DNA of 64,000 nucleotides from Verrucomicrobiota bacterium. GTDB lineage: Bacteria > Verrucomicrobiota > Verrucomicrobiia > CAIQCK01. This document shows positions 41,882 through 50,592 of this stretch, piece by piece. The DNA lies in the NCBI GenBank assembly GCA_026397915.1, contig JAPLTX010000059.1, positions 124,001 through 188,000 of the forward strand, given 5' to 3'. A program made the translations under genes and the position numbers. The notes beneath the pieces are model-generated. The model was not told the origin of the DNA. It ran no database searches and saw only the letters and a list, made by a program, of their open reading frames with translations. Positions within the stretch are counted from its first letter, which is position 1; each line of letters begins with the position of its first letter.

Positions 41882-43105
41882 ATGAAAACCGCGTTCCGCT
41901 CCAGTCTCGCGTTGCTGACGCTGCTGCTCCTGGTTGTTTCCTCCTTCGCCGCGCCGCCGAATCCCACCGCTCTCGGCATGGACGCAGCCAAGCTGAAGGA
42001 GATTCCCAAACGGATGCAGAAGTTTGTGGAGGACGGTGTTCTCTCCGGCGCGGTGACGCTTGTGGCGCGGCGCGAGGGTATCGCCAGCCTCGACGCGGTT
42101 GGTTTCAGCGATCTCGCGACGAAAAGGCCAATGCGCGCTAACGACCTGTTCTGGATAGCCTCGATGACCAAGCCGTTCACGGCCACGACCGTCATGATGC
42201 TGCAAGACGAGGGCAAGCTCTCCATTGAGGATCCGGTCGAGAAATATCTGCCGGAGTTCAAGGGCCAGTGGATGATCGCTGAGCGCGGCAAGGACTCGCT
42301 GACGCTAAAACATCCGGCGCGGCCCATCACGCTGCGAGATCTGCTCACACACACCTCCGGCATCGCGAACGTGGATTCGCCGCGTCCGAATTGCTCGCTC
42401 GCCGAACTGGTGATGGGCTGCTCGCAGTTACCGCTTCAGTTCGAGCCGGGCAGCAAGTGGGCCTACTCCACCGCCGGCATCAACGTCCTCGGCCGCGTCG
42501 TCGAGGTCGTGTCAGGCCGACCGTTCGCGGAGTTCCTCGACGCGCGTTTGCTCAAGCTGCTTGGCATGAAGGACACGACCTTCTGGCCGACGTCGGCCCA
42601 GGCGCGTCGCGTCGCAAAAGCCTACCAGCCTCGCGAAGGCGGCGGTCTGGAGGAGGCGGGCAACTATTTCATCAAAGGCCCGCTGACGTCGCGTGAGCGG
42701 ACGCCGTTTCCCGGCGGCGGGTTGTATTCCACCGCGCCGGACCTCGTGCGCTTCTACCGGATGATCCTCAACGGCGGCGAGATCAGCGGCCGGCGCTACG
42801 TGTCAAAGGCCGCGGTCGAGCAGATGACGCGCACGCAGACCGGCGAGCTGAAGACCGGATTTGTCGAAGGCATGTCGTTCGGGCTTGGCTGGGGCGTGGT
42901 GCGCCAGCCCGCGGGCGTGACGGCGATGCTCTCGCCCGGCACGAGCGGCCACGGCGGCGCTTACGGCACGCAGGGATGGATTGACGCGAAACAAAATCTG
43001 ATTGTCGTGCTGATGGTCCAGCGCGCGAAGCTACAGCCGAACGGCGATGGCTCCGTCGTTCGTGGCGCGTTCCAAGAAGCGGCGGTGGCGGCGATCAGAA
43101 AGTGA
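41882..43105 (+). CDS. Secreted serine hydrolase, beta-lactamase/class C esterase family
   Basis: The 407-residue protein has a signal peptide (MKTAFRSSLALLTLLLLVVSSFAA), then a class C beta-lactamase-type fold. The nucleophile motif is SMTK (SxxK), the second motif is a Tyr in WAYSTAGINVLG, and the third is GHGGAYGTQGW near the end. These proteins act as esterases, D-aminopeptidases or penicillin-binding-like enzymes as often as true beta-lactamases. The start at 41882 opens the signal peptide directly. It lies 108 bp after the HELAH gene, with the palindromic repeat in between, so cotranscription is uncertain. Its stop is close to the convergent unknown gene. Confidence 0.9.
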   Translation: MKTAFRSSLALLTLLLLVVSSFAAPPNPTALGMDAAKLKEIPKRMQKFVEDGVLSGAVTLVARREGIASLDAVGFSDLATKRPMRANDLFWIASMTKPFTATTVMMLQDEGKLSIEDPVEKYLPEFKGQWMIAERGKDSLTLKHPARPITLRDLLTHTSGIANVDSPRPNCSLAELVMGCSQLPLQFEPGSKWAYSTAGINVLGRVVEVVSGRPFAEFLDARLLKLLGMKDTTFWPTSAQARRVAKAYQPREGGGLEEAGNYFIKGPLTSRERTPFPGGGLYSTAPDLVRFYRMILNGGEISGRRYVSKAAVEQMTRTQTGELKTGFVEGMSFGLGWGVVRQPAGVTAMLSPGTSGHGGAYGTQGWIDAKQNLIVVLMVQRAKLQPNGDGSVVRGAFQEAAVAAIRK

Positions 43106-43138
43106 TCGAGTCTTTGAGGTCGCTTTGCAGAGCGGCAA

Positions 43139-44197
43139 CTACTGCCGTTTTTCCGACGTAATCCTCACAATGTTAACAACCGTGCGAGTGGCTTCAGCAC
43201 AGAGAGCAGCATCTTTGTATCGCGCGGTTCGTTTGTGCTGAAGCTCGTTCGCCAACTGCAAAGACGCCTTTGCATGTCGGCGAAGGACTTCATTGGAGGA
43301 ACCGGCAAACTCAGCGGAGAAGTAAGCCTCAAGCATTCGGTAGGCGTCCGTTTCACTTGGCTTGACACCATCTTCTGGCCTATGCTTTTCGGCATCGAAC
43401 ACGGCTTGCGCGAGGGAGATCAGGCACTCGCGACAAAGAAACCCAACCATCTGAAACTCTTCCTCTCGATTAGCTTTCCCAAGATTGCTGACAATTTTCT
43501 CCACTGTCCGGTCAACTTTCTCCCAACCAGTTGGCTCTCGACTTGGCTCAGAAGGATTCTGAGAAGCGCCAGAAACTATGTCTTCCAACAGTGGTCGGTA
43601 GAGTCTCCTCAGATAATCGCGCCTCGATTGATAGCTCGGCAAATCTCCACTGCTCCATCGTCCATACCACGCCCACAAATCTTCAAAGGGGTTGGGATCC
43701 TGTTTTCCTAAATCTTTGATCTTGGCGCGAATCAACTCTCTGCGTTCGCGATATTCGTCGTTCTTGGTTTGGATTCGCGGCCCGCCAGTAGCTACAGCTA
43801 TCATTAGGTCTATTTGTGCTTCGATCAGGCGTTCGAGATCCGTTTTCTCGAACTCTTTCCTGTCAACGAGCAGCGGTTGCAGTGACATTCTGAAAACTTT
43901 GAACTCTACAGGAAGAACCGTCTCAATAGCTTGGCGTATTTTGTGTATTGCATCATAAACCGTCATCCGGTTCGAATTCGTCTCACCGGGCTTCGCTAGG
44001 TCATCGGCTCGGCACCTGAGCGTGACAGCCAAGAGTTCGCGGTCTCCCAACAACGCTCGCTGAACTACGCTTGCATCCCGCGCAGGCCCAATCTCGAGCA
44101 CAGATCGGCTGAGGAGCTCAACTTCCTCTTGAGCGTCGAGCTGTCGCAGGCGAGCGATAGCACTCACGCGAATTGTTTCTGGATCAGGCGTCTTCAT
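43139..44197 (-). CDS. Hypothetical protein, accessory-looking
   Basis: This is a 352-residue reading frame with the start taken at ATG 44197 (MKTPDPETIRVSAI). The frame is open 57 codons further upstream, and a GTG at 44203 with AAGAGG upstream is an alternative. The protein is mostly helical and charged: RLRQLDAQEEVELLSRSVLEI, FEKTDLERLIEAQIDLMIAVA, RRDYLRRLYRPLLEDIV. The C-terminal block ends HAKASLQLANELQHKRTARYKDAALCAEATRTVV, reminiscent of HEPN-type helical domains, though that is a weak resemblance. The region is visibly less GC-rich than its neighbours and encodes no signal peptide. Base composition and isolation suggest horizontal transfer. A defence or stress role is speculation. 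Confidence 0.65.
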   Translation of the reverse strand: MKTPDPETIRVSAIARLRQLDAQEEVELLSRSVLEIGPARDASVVQRALLGDRELLAVTLRCRADDLAKPGETNSNRMTVYDAIHKIRQAIETVLPVEFKVFRMSLQPLLVDRKEFEKTDLERLIEAQIDLMIAVATGGPRIQTKNDEYRERRELIRAKIKDLGKQDPNPFEDLWAWYGRWSSGDLPSYQSRRDYLRRLYRPLLEDIVSGASQNPSEPSREPTGWEKVDRTVEKIVSNLGKANREEEFQMVGFLCRECLISLAQAVFDAEKHRPEDGVKPSETDAYRMLEAYFSAEFAGSSNEVLRRHAKASLQLANELQHKRTARYKDAALCAEATRTVVNIVRITSEKRQ

Positions 44198-44469
44198 TTC
44201 CACATGTGCTAGGGTGCCTCTTGATAGAACTCGCTTTGTTTGTTCGAGCGCTTCTTCTTCCAGCGTGTTTGAAAGGCATGTCGCTGAAACTCGACCGAAG
44301 TGTAGCGTGCCTCGACATGAGCGCAACGGCAAAACGGAGTTGTGGAAGCGAGAGTTTTTGCGTCGCAACGCGCGCGTCGCCTATTTGAGCTTGCGTGCGT
44401 TGACTTCGCTGGCAGGATAGCGGCAGGTTCTGACCGAAGCAGGGAGTCGAATGCTGAAAGGACACGATC
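44198..44469. other. Intergenic region between divergent genes
   Basis: These 272 bp hold the upstream region of the unknown minus-strand gene and of the plus-strand hydrolase. AAAGGA lies 7-8 nt before the ATG at 44470. TTGACT at 44400-44405 is a possible -35, but no good -10 is at the right distance. Nothing else is recognised. Confidence 0.4.
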
Positions 44470-46578
44470 ATGAAGAGAATGCTGATGTCAGTTGTGACGG
44501 CGTTATTGGCGGGCGGCGCGTTTGCGGCGCAGCCGGACGTGGCGCCGCCTTACCAGCCGACCGATTCGGAACTGGCGACGATTCGCGCCAAGCTCGATGA
44601 GTTTTACAAGGCATACAAGGCGCTGCCCATTGGCCGGCCAATCACCACGCTTGAAGCGATGACGAAGAAGGCGTTCCCGGTGGACGTGAGCCTGCTGCCT
44701 GACGTGGACGTTTACAGCAAGGCCGCCGAGTGGATGCTGCGCTATCCGAAAGAGGAGTTCTGGACGGCCGCCGACGTGAAGAACACACTCGAAACCCTTG
44801 AGTTGGGTCTGGCGCGCATCAAACAGATCGCCGAGGGCAAACCGGCGTGGCCAACCGCCAAGGGCTGCATCGTGCGCGGTTTTCGATCTCGGATTGACGG
44901 CAGCGTGCAGCCTTATGGGCTGAAGATTCCCGAAAGCTACGATCCGAAGAAGCCGATCCGGCTCGACGTGATCCTGCACGGATTTGGGCCGACCATGAAC
45001 GAGGCCAACTTCATTGTCGCGCGCGACACCGGCAAGCCCGCCACGGCCGGCCAGGAATACATCCGGCTCGAAGTCTTCGGCAGGCTAAATAACGGCTATC
45101 GCTGGTGCGGCGAAACTGATGTGCTGGAGGCGATGGACTCGGTGCGGGCGCGTTACGCGATTGATCCTGACCGCATCGTGCTGCGCGGGTTTTCGATGGG
45201 CGGCGGGGGCGCGTGGGGCATGGGGCTGCACTACCCGGACATGTGGGCTGCGTTTGAGGCGGGCGGCAGCGGCGCGGGCGGTTCGTCGAGTGGATTCAAG
45301 AACGCCGCGCCGTCGTCCGCGTCGGATGCGGTCGGGCGGATTTACGGCACGGTCGGCTGGATGCTCAACGCGGCCAACGTGCCGACGGTCGGCTACTGCG
45401 GCGAGGAGGATTCGCCCTTCGGCGCGCTCAAGGCCAGCCGCGAGCACCTGGAAGGCGAAGGCTTCAAGTTTACGCCGGCCGGCCTCAACTGGACGACGAC
45501 CGACATCCGCTGCGTGTTCCTCATCGGGGCGAAGACCGAGCACAAGTGGAATCCCGAAAGTCAGGCCGAATCCAACAAGTTCATAGACGAAGCCTGCGTC
45601 AAAGGCCGCCAAGCGCCGCCGCACATCCGGTTCGTCTCCTACTCGCTGCGCTACAACCACTGCTTCGACATCACGGTGGACGGCGTCGAGGCCAACTACT
45701 CGCGCACCGAGGTGGACGCGTTGACCAGCGCCGACAAGAAACAGCGGACCATCAAGACGAAGAACGTCACGCGCCTGATTCTGCCTTACCCCGTCGCGGG
45801 CCAGAGCCTCACACTCGATGGCCAGATGTTCCCGTTCGGGCCAATGCAGCAGCCGAGACTACAGGCACGCGTGCCTGCGTTTGGCGCGCGTCGCGCCGTC
45901 GCGCCACCTCCGCCGCCCGCGCCTCCGCAGGTTCTTTTTGAAAAGAAAAGTGGTAAGTGGGCGATGTCCTATGTCACCGATGCTCAACTCCAGGCCGACG
46001 CGACTCTGCGCAAGCGCCCCGGCCTGCAAGGTCCCATCAATGACTTCTTGATGGACTCCTTCGTTTGCGTGCGGCCGACCGGCACACCACAGCATCCGCT
46101 GGCGAACGACTACTCGAAAGCCGCGCTCGACCGCTTCGCAAAGTCGTTCTCGAAATGGCTCCGCGGCGACATCCGCATCAAGAACGACACCGAGGTCACC
46201 AAGGAAGATATCGCCAGCAGCCATCTCGTGGTGTTCGGCGACGCCGGCAGCAACCGGCTCCTCGCCCAAATCGCCGACAAGCTGCCGATCCATTGGGACA
46301 AGGCCAGCGTCCGCGTCGGCAAGAAGAGTTTCGACGCAAACGAGCACCTGCCGGCGTTCATCTGTCCGAACCCGTATAACCCGCGCCGCTACATGGTCGT
46401 CAACAGCGGCGACAACCTGCTCGGCACCCGTGAGCTTCGGAAAACCGTCGCACTCAACTGGCAGCAACTCGCCGATTACGACGTGCTGAAGCTGAGCAAG
46501 GAAACCTCCGGCGAAATCAAGGGAACGAGCGTCGCGCAGGGCCTGTTCGACGAACACTGGAAGGCGACGGAAAAGTAG
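44470..46578 (+). CDS. Secreted alpha/beta hydrolase (esterase/peptidase-like), paralogue 1
   Basis: This 702-residue protein has a signal peptide (MKRMLMSVVTALLAGGAFA). After an N-terminal helical region (about 25-130), a catalytic alpha/beta-hydrolase domain has the oxyanion-side segment VILHGFGPTMNEANF and the nucleophile motif GFSMGGGGAWGMG with Ser242. A C-terminal region (from about 430) with NVTRLILPYPVAGQSLTLDG and a later VVFGDAGSNRLLAQIADKLPI part is shared with the next gene. Such exported enzymes act on acylated sugars or peptides. The ribosome site AAAGGA precedes the ATG. The TAG stop is embedded in palindromic-repeat copy 2. Confidence 0.85.
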   Translation: MKRMLMSVVTALLAGGAFAAQPDVAPPYQPTDSELATIRAKLDEFYKAYKALPIGRPITTLEAMTKKAFPVDVSLLPDVDVYSKAAEWMLRYPKEEFWTAADVKNTLETLELGLARIKQIAEGKPAWPTAKGCIVRGFRSRIDGSVQPYGLKIPESYDPKKPIRLDVILHGFGPTMNEANFIVARDTGKPATAGQEYIRLEVFGRLNNGYRWCGETDVLEAMDSVRARYAIDPDRIVLRGFSMGGGGAWGMGLHYPDMWAAFEAGGSGAGGSSSGFKNAAPSSASDAVGRIYGTVGWMLNAANVPTVGYCGEEDSPFGALKASREHLEGEGFKFTPAGLNWTTTDIRCVFLIGAKTEHKWNPESQAESNKFIDEACVKGRQAPPHIRFVSYSLRYNHCFDITVDGVEANYSRTEVDALTSADKKQRTIKTKNVTRLILPYPVAGQSLTLDGQMFPFGPMQQPRLQARVPAFGARRAVAPPPPPAPPQVLFEKKSGKWAMSYVTDAQLQADATLRKRPGLQGPINDFLMDSFVCVRPTGTPQHPLANDYSKAALDRFAKSFSKWLRGDIRIKNDTEVTKEDIASSHLVVFGDAGSNRLLAQIADKLPIHWDKASVRVGKKSFDANEHLPAFICPNPYNPRRYMVVNSGDNLLGTRELRKTVALNWQQLADYDVLKLSKETSGEIKGTSVAQGLFDEHWKATEK

Positions 46579-46598
46579 GACAGGCGGGGCGCCTGTCC
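46578..46598. repeat. Palindromic repeat GGACAGGCG-N3-CGCCTGTCC (copy 2)
   Basis: This has the same 9-bp arms as the element at 41773-41793, with loop GGG instead of TCT. It again begins on the final G of a TAG stop codon and is preceded by the same bases, AAAAG. It separates the two paralogous hydrolase genes. Confidence 0.8.
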
Positions 46599-46630
46599 CA
46601 CGTTGGCTCGGCACTGAAACGGAGTTCGTT

Positions 46631-48709
46631 ATGAATAAACGCAATATACCCATCGCGCTGCTGGCTTTCTACATCTGCGCCTCCACCGGCACCGCAGCCG
46701 CAGCCTCGCGCAAACCGGCTCCTCCTTACCAGCCCACCGACGCCGAGAAGCAGCAGATCCGTGCCAAGGCCGACGAACTGGCTGTGGCATTGAAACAACT
46801 CGCCGCGAAGAAAACCGACGCGGCGCTGCTCGCCGACGTGGAGGTTTACCACAAAGCTGCCGACTGGATTCTTCGCTACGCCGACGAGGAGTTCTACGCG
46901 AAGCGTTACGTGGGTGACACGCTCGCCGCGCTCGACCGCGGGCTGGCTCGCGCAAAGGAACTCTCCGCAAACAAGCCGGCGTGGCCAGCGCAGAAGGGCC
47001 GGCTCGTGCGCGCGTATCGCTCGCGCGTGGACGGCAGCGTCCAGCCGTATGGACTGATCATTCCCGACGGCTACGACGGCAGGAAACCCGTCCGCCTCGA
47101 CTTGGTCCTCCACGGTCGCGGCGGAACGCTGAACGAAGTCAGCTTCATCGCGTCGCACGATGCGAAGCCTGTAGCGCCGGCATCCTTGCCGGCGTCGTCA
47201 GGAGCAGCCCGTTCCAAGGACGCCGGCAAGGATGCCGGCGCTACGGGCGCGGACTACATCACGCTGGAGGTTTTCGGCCGCGTCAATAACGCCTACCGCT
47301 GGGCCGGCGAGACCGACGTTTTCGAGGCGCTCGCGTCGGTTCAGCAGCGATACAAGATTGACGCGAAGCGTATCGTCCTGCGCGGTTTCTCGATGGGCGG
47401 CGCGGGCGCGTGGCATCTCGGCCTGCATTATCCCGACAAATGGGCCGCCGTCGAAGCCGGCGCGGGTTTCACCGATACGAAGAAATACACGGCCGGCAGG
47501 CTCACCGACCTAAAACCGTGGCAAGAGACGACGCTCCACATCTACGACGCCGAGGACTACGCGCTCAACGCCTTCAACGTCCCCTGGGTCGCCTACGCGG
47601 GCGAGGATGATCCGGCCATCCGATGCACCATCGCCATGCGCGAGGCGTTGGAGCGCGAAGGTTTCAAGTTCAAACCCGATGGCCTGAACTGGCTCACGAG
47701 CGACCTGCGCACCATCTTCCTCATCGGCCCAAAGACGCCACATCGGTGGCATCCGGCGAGCAAGGCGGCGAGCGACAAGTTCATCAACGAGGTGGTGGCA
47801 AAAGGAAAGCAAGCGCCTAAGAACATCCGCTTCGTCACATACAGCGCCCGCTATAACCAATGTTTTTGGCTGACGGTGGAAGCATTGGAGAAGCACTACC
47901 AGCGTGCTGAAGTGGACGCTCGATCTGAGAACGGCCAGCATCAAATCGTCGTTAGAACGAAAAACATTGCACGGTTAATGTTGCCGCGTTTCCCAGAGGG
48001 TCAGACAATCACACTTGATGGTGTGCGATTTGCATGGCCATCGCAACCGTCTTCTGCGGCGGCGGCCTTACGGTTTGTGAAGCAGGATGGTGTGTGGAAA
48101 CTACCCGCGGGCAAGAAAAACGTGCCGCTTCCAATACAAAAGTGCAGCGGCTTCCAAGGTCCGATAGACGACGCGTTCATGGAACCGTTCCTCTGCGTGC
48201 GGCCGACCGGTGCGCCGAACCACGCGCTCGCCAACGACAGCGCCAAGGGGCGGCTGGAACTGTTTACGAAAGAGTTCTCGAAATGGATGCGCGGCGATGT
48301 GCGATTGAAAGACGACGCAGCCGTGACGAACGACGATGTCGCCAACCACAACCTGATTCTCTTTGGCGACCCGGCGAGCAACCGGCTCATCGCTCAGATC
48401 ACTCTCAAGTTGCCGATCCGGTGGACGAAGGACACGATTACTGTCGGCGGCAAGACGTTCTCCGCCACCGACCATGTGCTAGTGATGATCTATCCGAACC
48501 CGTTGAATCCGCGCCGCTATGTCGTCCTCAACAGCGGCCACACATTCGGCGAGAAGGAATTTCGCGGCACCAACGCGCTGCTCTTTCCGCGTCTTGGCGA
48601 CTACGCAGTGATCAAGCTGGCGAAGACGCCTGCCGGCGGGTTGAGCGAAGAAGTGGTGCTGGCGGGGTTGTTCGACGACAAGTGGCAGCTCGCGAACAAC
48701 GCGAGGTGA
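46631..48709 (+). CDS. Secreted alpha/beta hydrolase (esterase/peptidase-like), paralogue 2
   Basis: The 692-residue protein is homologous to its upstream neighbour throughout. It has a signal peptide (MNKRNIPIALLAFYICASTGTAAAA), the shared APPYQPTDAEK start, LDLVLHGRGGTLNEVSFIA, the nucleophile motif GFSMGGAGAWHLG with Ser254, and a matching C-terminal region (IRFVTYSARYNQCF; LILFGDPASNRLIAQITLKLPI). Tandem duplication is the likely origin, followed by clear divergence. At residues about 181-205 it carries an insertion absent from paralogue 1, formed by a perfect inverted repeat (47171-47244) translated in frame. Substrates are unknown. The dnaG start follows 55 nt after its stop. Confidence 0.85.
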   Translation: MNKRNIPIALLAFYICASTGTAAAASRKPAPPYQPTDAEKQQIRAKADELAVALKQLAAKKTDAALLADVEVYHKAADWILRYADEEFYAKRYVGDTLAALDRGLARAKELSANKPAWPAQKGRLVRAYRSRVDGSVQPYGLIIPDGYDGRKPVRLDLVLHGRGGTLNEVSFIASHDAKPVAPASLPASSGAARSKDAGKDAGATGADYITLEVFGRVNNAYRWAGETDVFEALASVQQRYKIDAKRIVLRGFSMGGAGAWHLGLHYPDKWAAVEAGAGFTDTKKYTAGRLTDLKPWQETTLHIYDAEDYALNAFNVPWVAYAGEDDPAIRCTIAMREALEREGFKFKPDGLNWLTSDLRTIFLIGPKTPHRWHPASKAASDKFINEVVAKGKQAPKNIRFVTYSARYNQCFWLTVEALEKHYQRAEVDARSENGQHQIVVRTKNIARLMLPRFPEGQTITLDGVRFAWPSQPSSAAAALRFVKQDGVWKLPAGKKNVPLPIQKCSGFQGPIDDAFMEPFLCVRPTGAPNHALANDSAKGRLELFTKEFSKWMRGDVRLKDDAAVTNDDVANHNLILFGDPASNRLIAQITLKLPIRWTKDTITVGGKTFSATDHVLVMIYPNPLNPRRYVVLNSGHTFGEKEFRGTNALLFPRLGDYAVIKLAKTPAGGLSEEVVLAGLFDDKWQLANNAR
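47171..47244. repeat. 26-bp perfect inverted repeat inserted within a coding sequence
   Basis: The left arm (47171-47196) begins GTAGCGCCGGCATCCTTGCC. The right arm (47219-47244) is its exact reverse complement, ending GGATGCCGGCGCTAC, with a 22-bp spacer. Each arm also contains GCCGGC twice. It is translated in frame as an Ala/Ser/Lys/Asp-rich loop missing from the upstream paralogue, so it looks like a mobile REP/MITE-like insertion tolerated on a surface loop. Confidence 0.85.
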
Positions 48710-48764
48710 GCGACAGTCGCAGAGCAGACTTGCCGCTCGCGGCGGCGCGACGCATAGTGGCGGC

Positions 48765-50531
48765 GTGGCTGGATTGATTCCCGATCACGTGCTCGACCAG
48801 GTCCGTCACGCCAACGATATCGTTGACGTGATCGGCTCCTATCTGCCCAACCTCAAGCGCGCCGGTTCGACGTTCAAGACACTCTGCCCGTTCCACAAGG
48901 AGAAGACGCCATCGTTCAACGTCAACCCGCAGATGCAGCTCTTCAAATGCTTCGGTTGCGGCGTCGGCGGCGACGTTTTCAAGTTCGTCATGCTCTGGGA
49001 CCGGCTGGAGTTCCGCGAAGCGGTGGAGTTGCTGGCCAAACGCGCGAACATTCCGCTGGAGATCGGTCCCGACCGCGACCGCGGCGCGGCGCCGCAGAAG
49101 GCGACGCTCTACAAGCTGCACGACGAGGCGGCGGACTTTTTCCACTGGCAGTTGATGAAGGAGCCGGCGGCGCAGATAGCGCGCGATTACCTGAAGAAGC
49201 GGAAGGTAACGATGGAGGCGGCGCGCGAGTTTATGCTTGGCTACGCGCCGGACGCCTGGGACGCGACGTTGCAGTGGGGCGCGTCGCGGAAACATCCACC
49301 GCAACTGCTGGCACTGGCCGGCTTGGTCGTCGAACGCGATGGCGGTGGCTACTATGACCGGTTTCGCGGGCGGCTGATGTTCCCGATTCGCGACGAGCAG
49401 GCGCGCGTCATCGGCTTCAGTGGTCGCGTGTTGTCCGGCGACGAGAAAACGGCGAAGTATGTAAACTCGCCGGAATCGCCGATCTTCACAAAAGGCCGCG
49501 TTCTCTACGGCCTCGACAAGACCAAGCGGGCGCTGGTGGACGCCAAACAGGCCATCGTTTGTGAAGGCCAGCTCGACCTGATCGCCTGCTACACCAACGG
49601 CGTGCAGAACATCGTCGCGCCGCAAGGCACGGCGTTCACGGGCGATCACGGGCGCATCCTGCGGCGCTACGTGGACGAGGTGGTGCTCTGCTTCGACTCC
49701 GATGCCGCCGGGCAGGGCGCGGCTGTGCGCAGCGTGGATGAGTTGCTCGCCGCCGGTCTCGTTGTGCGCGTCGCCACGATGCCTGCCGGGCACGATCCTG
49801 ACAGCTTGGTGCGCGAGGAAGGTGCGGACAAGCTTCGTGCGGTGATCGCGGGGGCGCGGCCGTTCTTCGAGTTTCATCTCGACTACCTCTGCGCACGGCA
49901 TAATCCGCAGTCGGACACCGGCAAGGTGCAGATCAGCCGCGGGCTGGCGGAGTCGCTGATGAAGGTTTCCAACGCCGTGCTGCGCGCCACCTACGTCCAA
50001 CGTAGCGCCTCCCGGCTCGGCGTGCCGGAATCGGCGCTGCTGGAAGAAATGGGCAAGCTGCGTCGCAGTCGCGAGCGTGCCGTTGAGCCGTCGCCCGACA
50101 CCGAAGCTTCGCCGGAACAGCCGTCCCGGCCAGCTCCGTTGCCGGCGGAAAAAATGTTGCTGCAACTCGTGCTCGGCTGCAATGGCATCGCCGCGCCGGC
50201 CTGCGAGGCGCTCGATCCTCAATGGCTCACGAGCAGCGCCGCCGGCGAGATGCTCACGGCGATTCAACAACTTCACACCGCCGGCCAATGGCGCGGGCCG
50301 GACCAGTTGCTGGACGAGTTTCCCGACGCGCAGGAGTTGCTGGCGGAACTGCTGGTGGGTTTCCGCGAACCTCCCTCGCCGCAACAGGCCGCGCTGGACT
50401 GCGCGCAGGCGCTGCGGCGACGCTGGACACAGGCCCGCATCGAGGTGCTCACCAACCATTTGCGACAGCCCGGTCTCACCTCTGAACAAATCCTCGGTAT
50501 CCAGAAGCAAATCCTTGACTTGCGCAGGTGA
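48765..50531 (+). CDS. dnaG: DNA primase DnaG
   Basis: The 588-residue primase starts at GTG 48765 (MAGLIPDHVLDQVRHANDIVDVIGSYL, the usual start). The CHC2 zinc finger uses Cys41, His44, Cys62 and Cys65. The Toprim catalytic domain includes VVCEGQLDLIACYTNGVQNIVAPQGTAF and VVLCFDSDAAGQGAA, with the metal-binding Glu and DxD. A C-terminal DnaB-binding helical part follows from about 430. It makes RNA primers at the replication fork. It precedes rpoD by 61 bp, the order of the classical macromolecular-synthesis operon, without rpsU. Confidence 0.96.
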   Translation: MAGLIPDHVLDQVRHANDIVDVIGSYLPNLKRAGSTFKTLCPFHKEKTPSFNVNPQMQLFKCFGCGVGGDVFKFVMLWDRLEFREAVELLAKRANIPLEIGPDRDRGAAPQKATLYKLHDEAADFFHWQLMKEPAAQIARDYLKKRKVTMEAAREFMLGYAPDAWDATLQWGASRKHPPQLLALAGLVVERDGGGYYDRFRGRLMFPIRDEQARVIGFSGRVLSGDEKTAKYVNSPESPIFTKGRVLYGLDKTKRALVDAKQAIVCEGQLDLIACYTNGVQNIVAPQGTAFTGDHGRILRRYVDEVVLCFDSDAAGQGAAVRSVDELLAAGLVVRVATMPAGHDPDSLVREEGADKLRAVIAGARPFFEFHLDYLCARHNPQSDTGKVQISRGLAESLMKVSNAVLRATYVQRSASRLGVPESALLEEMGKLRRSRERAVEPSPDTEASPEQPSRPAPLPAEKMLLQLVLGCNGIAAPACEALDPQWLTSSAAGEMLTAIQQLHTAGQWRGPDQLLDEFPDAQELLAELLVGFREPPSPQQAALDCAQALRRRWTQARIEVLTNHLRQPGLTSEQILGIQKQILDLRR

Positions 50532-50567
50532 GGCGTTCATATTGCGCGACTTTCGGCCCGCAAGGGC

Positions 50568-50583
50568 TTGACGTTTTTATAAT
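50568..50583 (+). promoter_or_regulatory. Promoter-like sequence before rpoD
   Basis: TATAAT (50578-50583) lies 9 nt before the rpoD ATG. TTGACG (50568-50573) is only 4 nt upstream of it, far too close to be its -35 partner. No -35-like hexamer occurs at 16-18 bp. A perfect -10 this close to the start codon would give an almost leaderless transcript if used. Confidence 0.3.
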
Positions 50584-50592
50584 GGGATAACT

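Noticed and set aside
43971..43982. GGTTCGAATTCG, resembling a tRNA T-loop
   Set aside because: No acceptor stem, anticodon arm or CCA context surrounds it, and it lies inside a coding frame.
48612..50540. 642-codon open frame on the minus strand
   Set aside because: It is antisense to dnaG with no recognisable domain.
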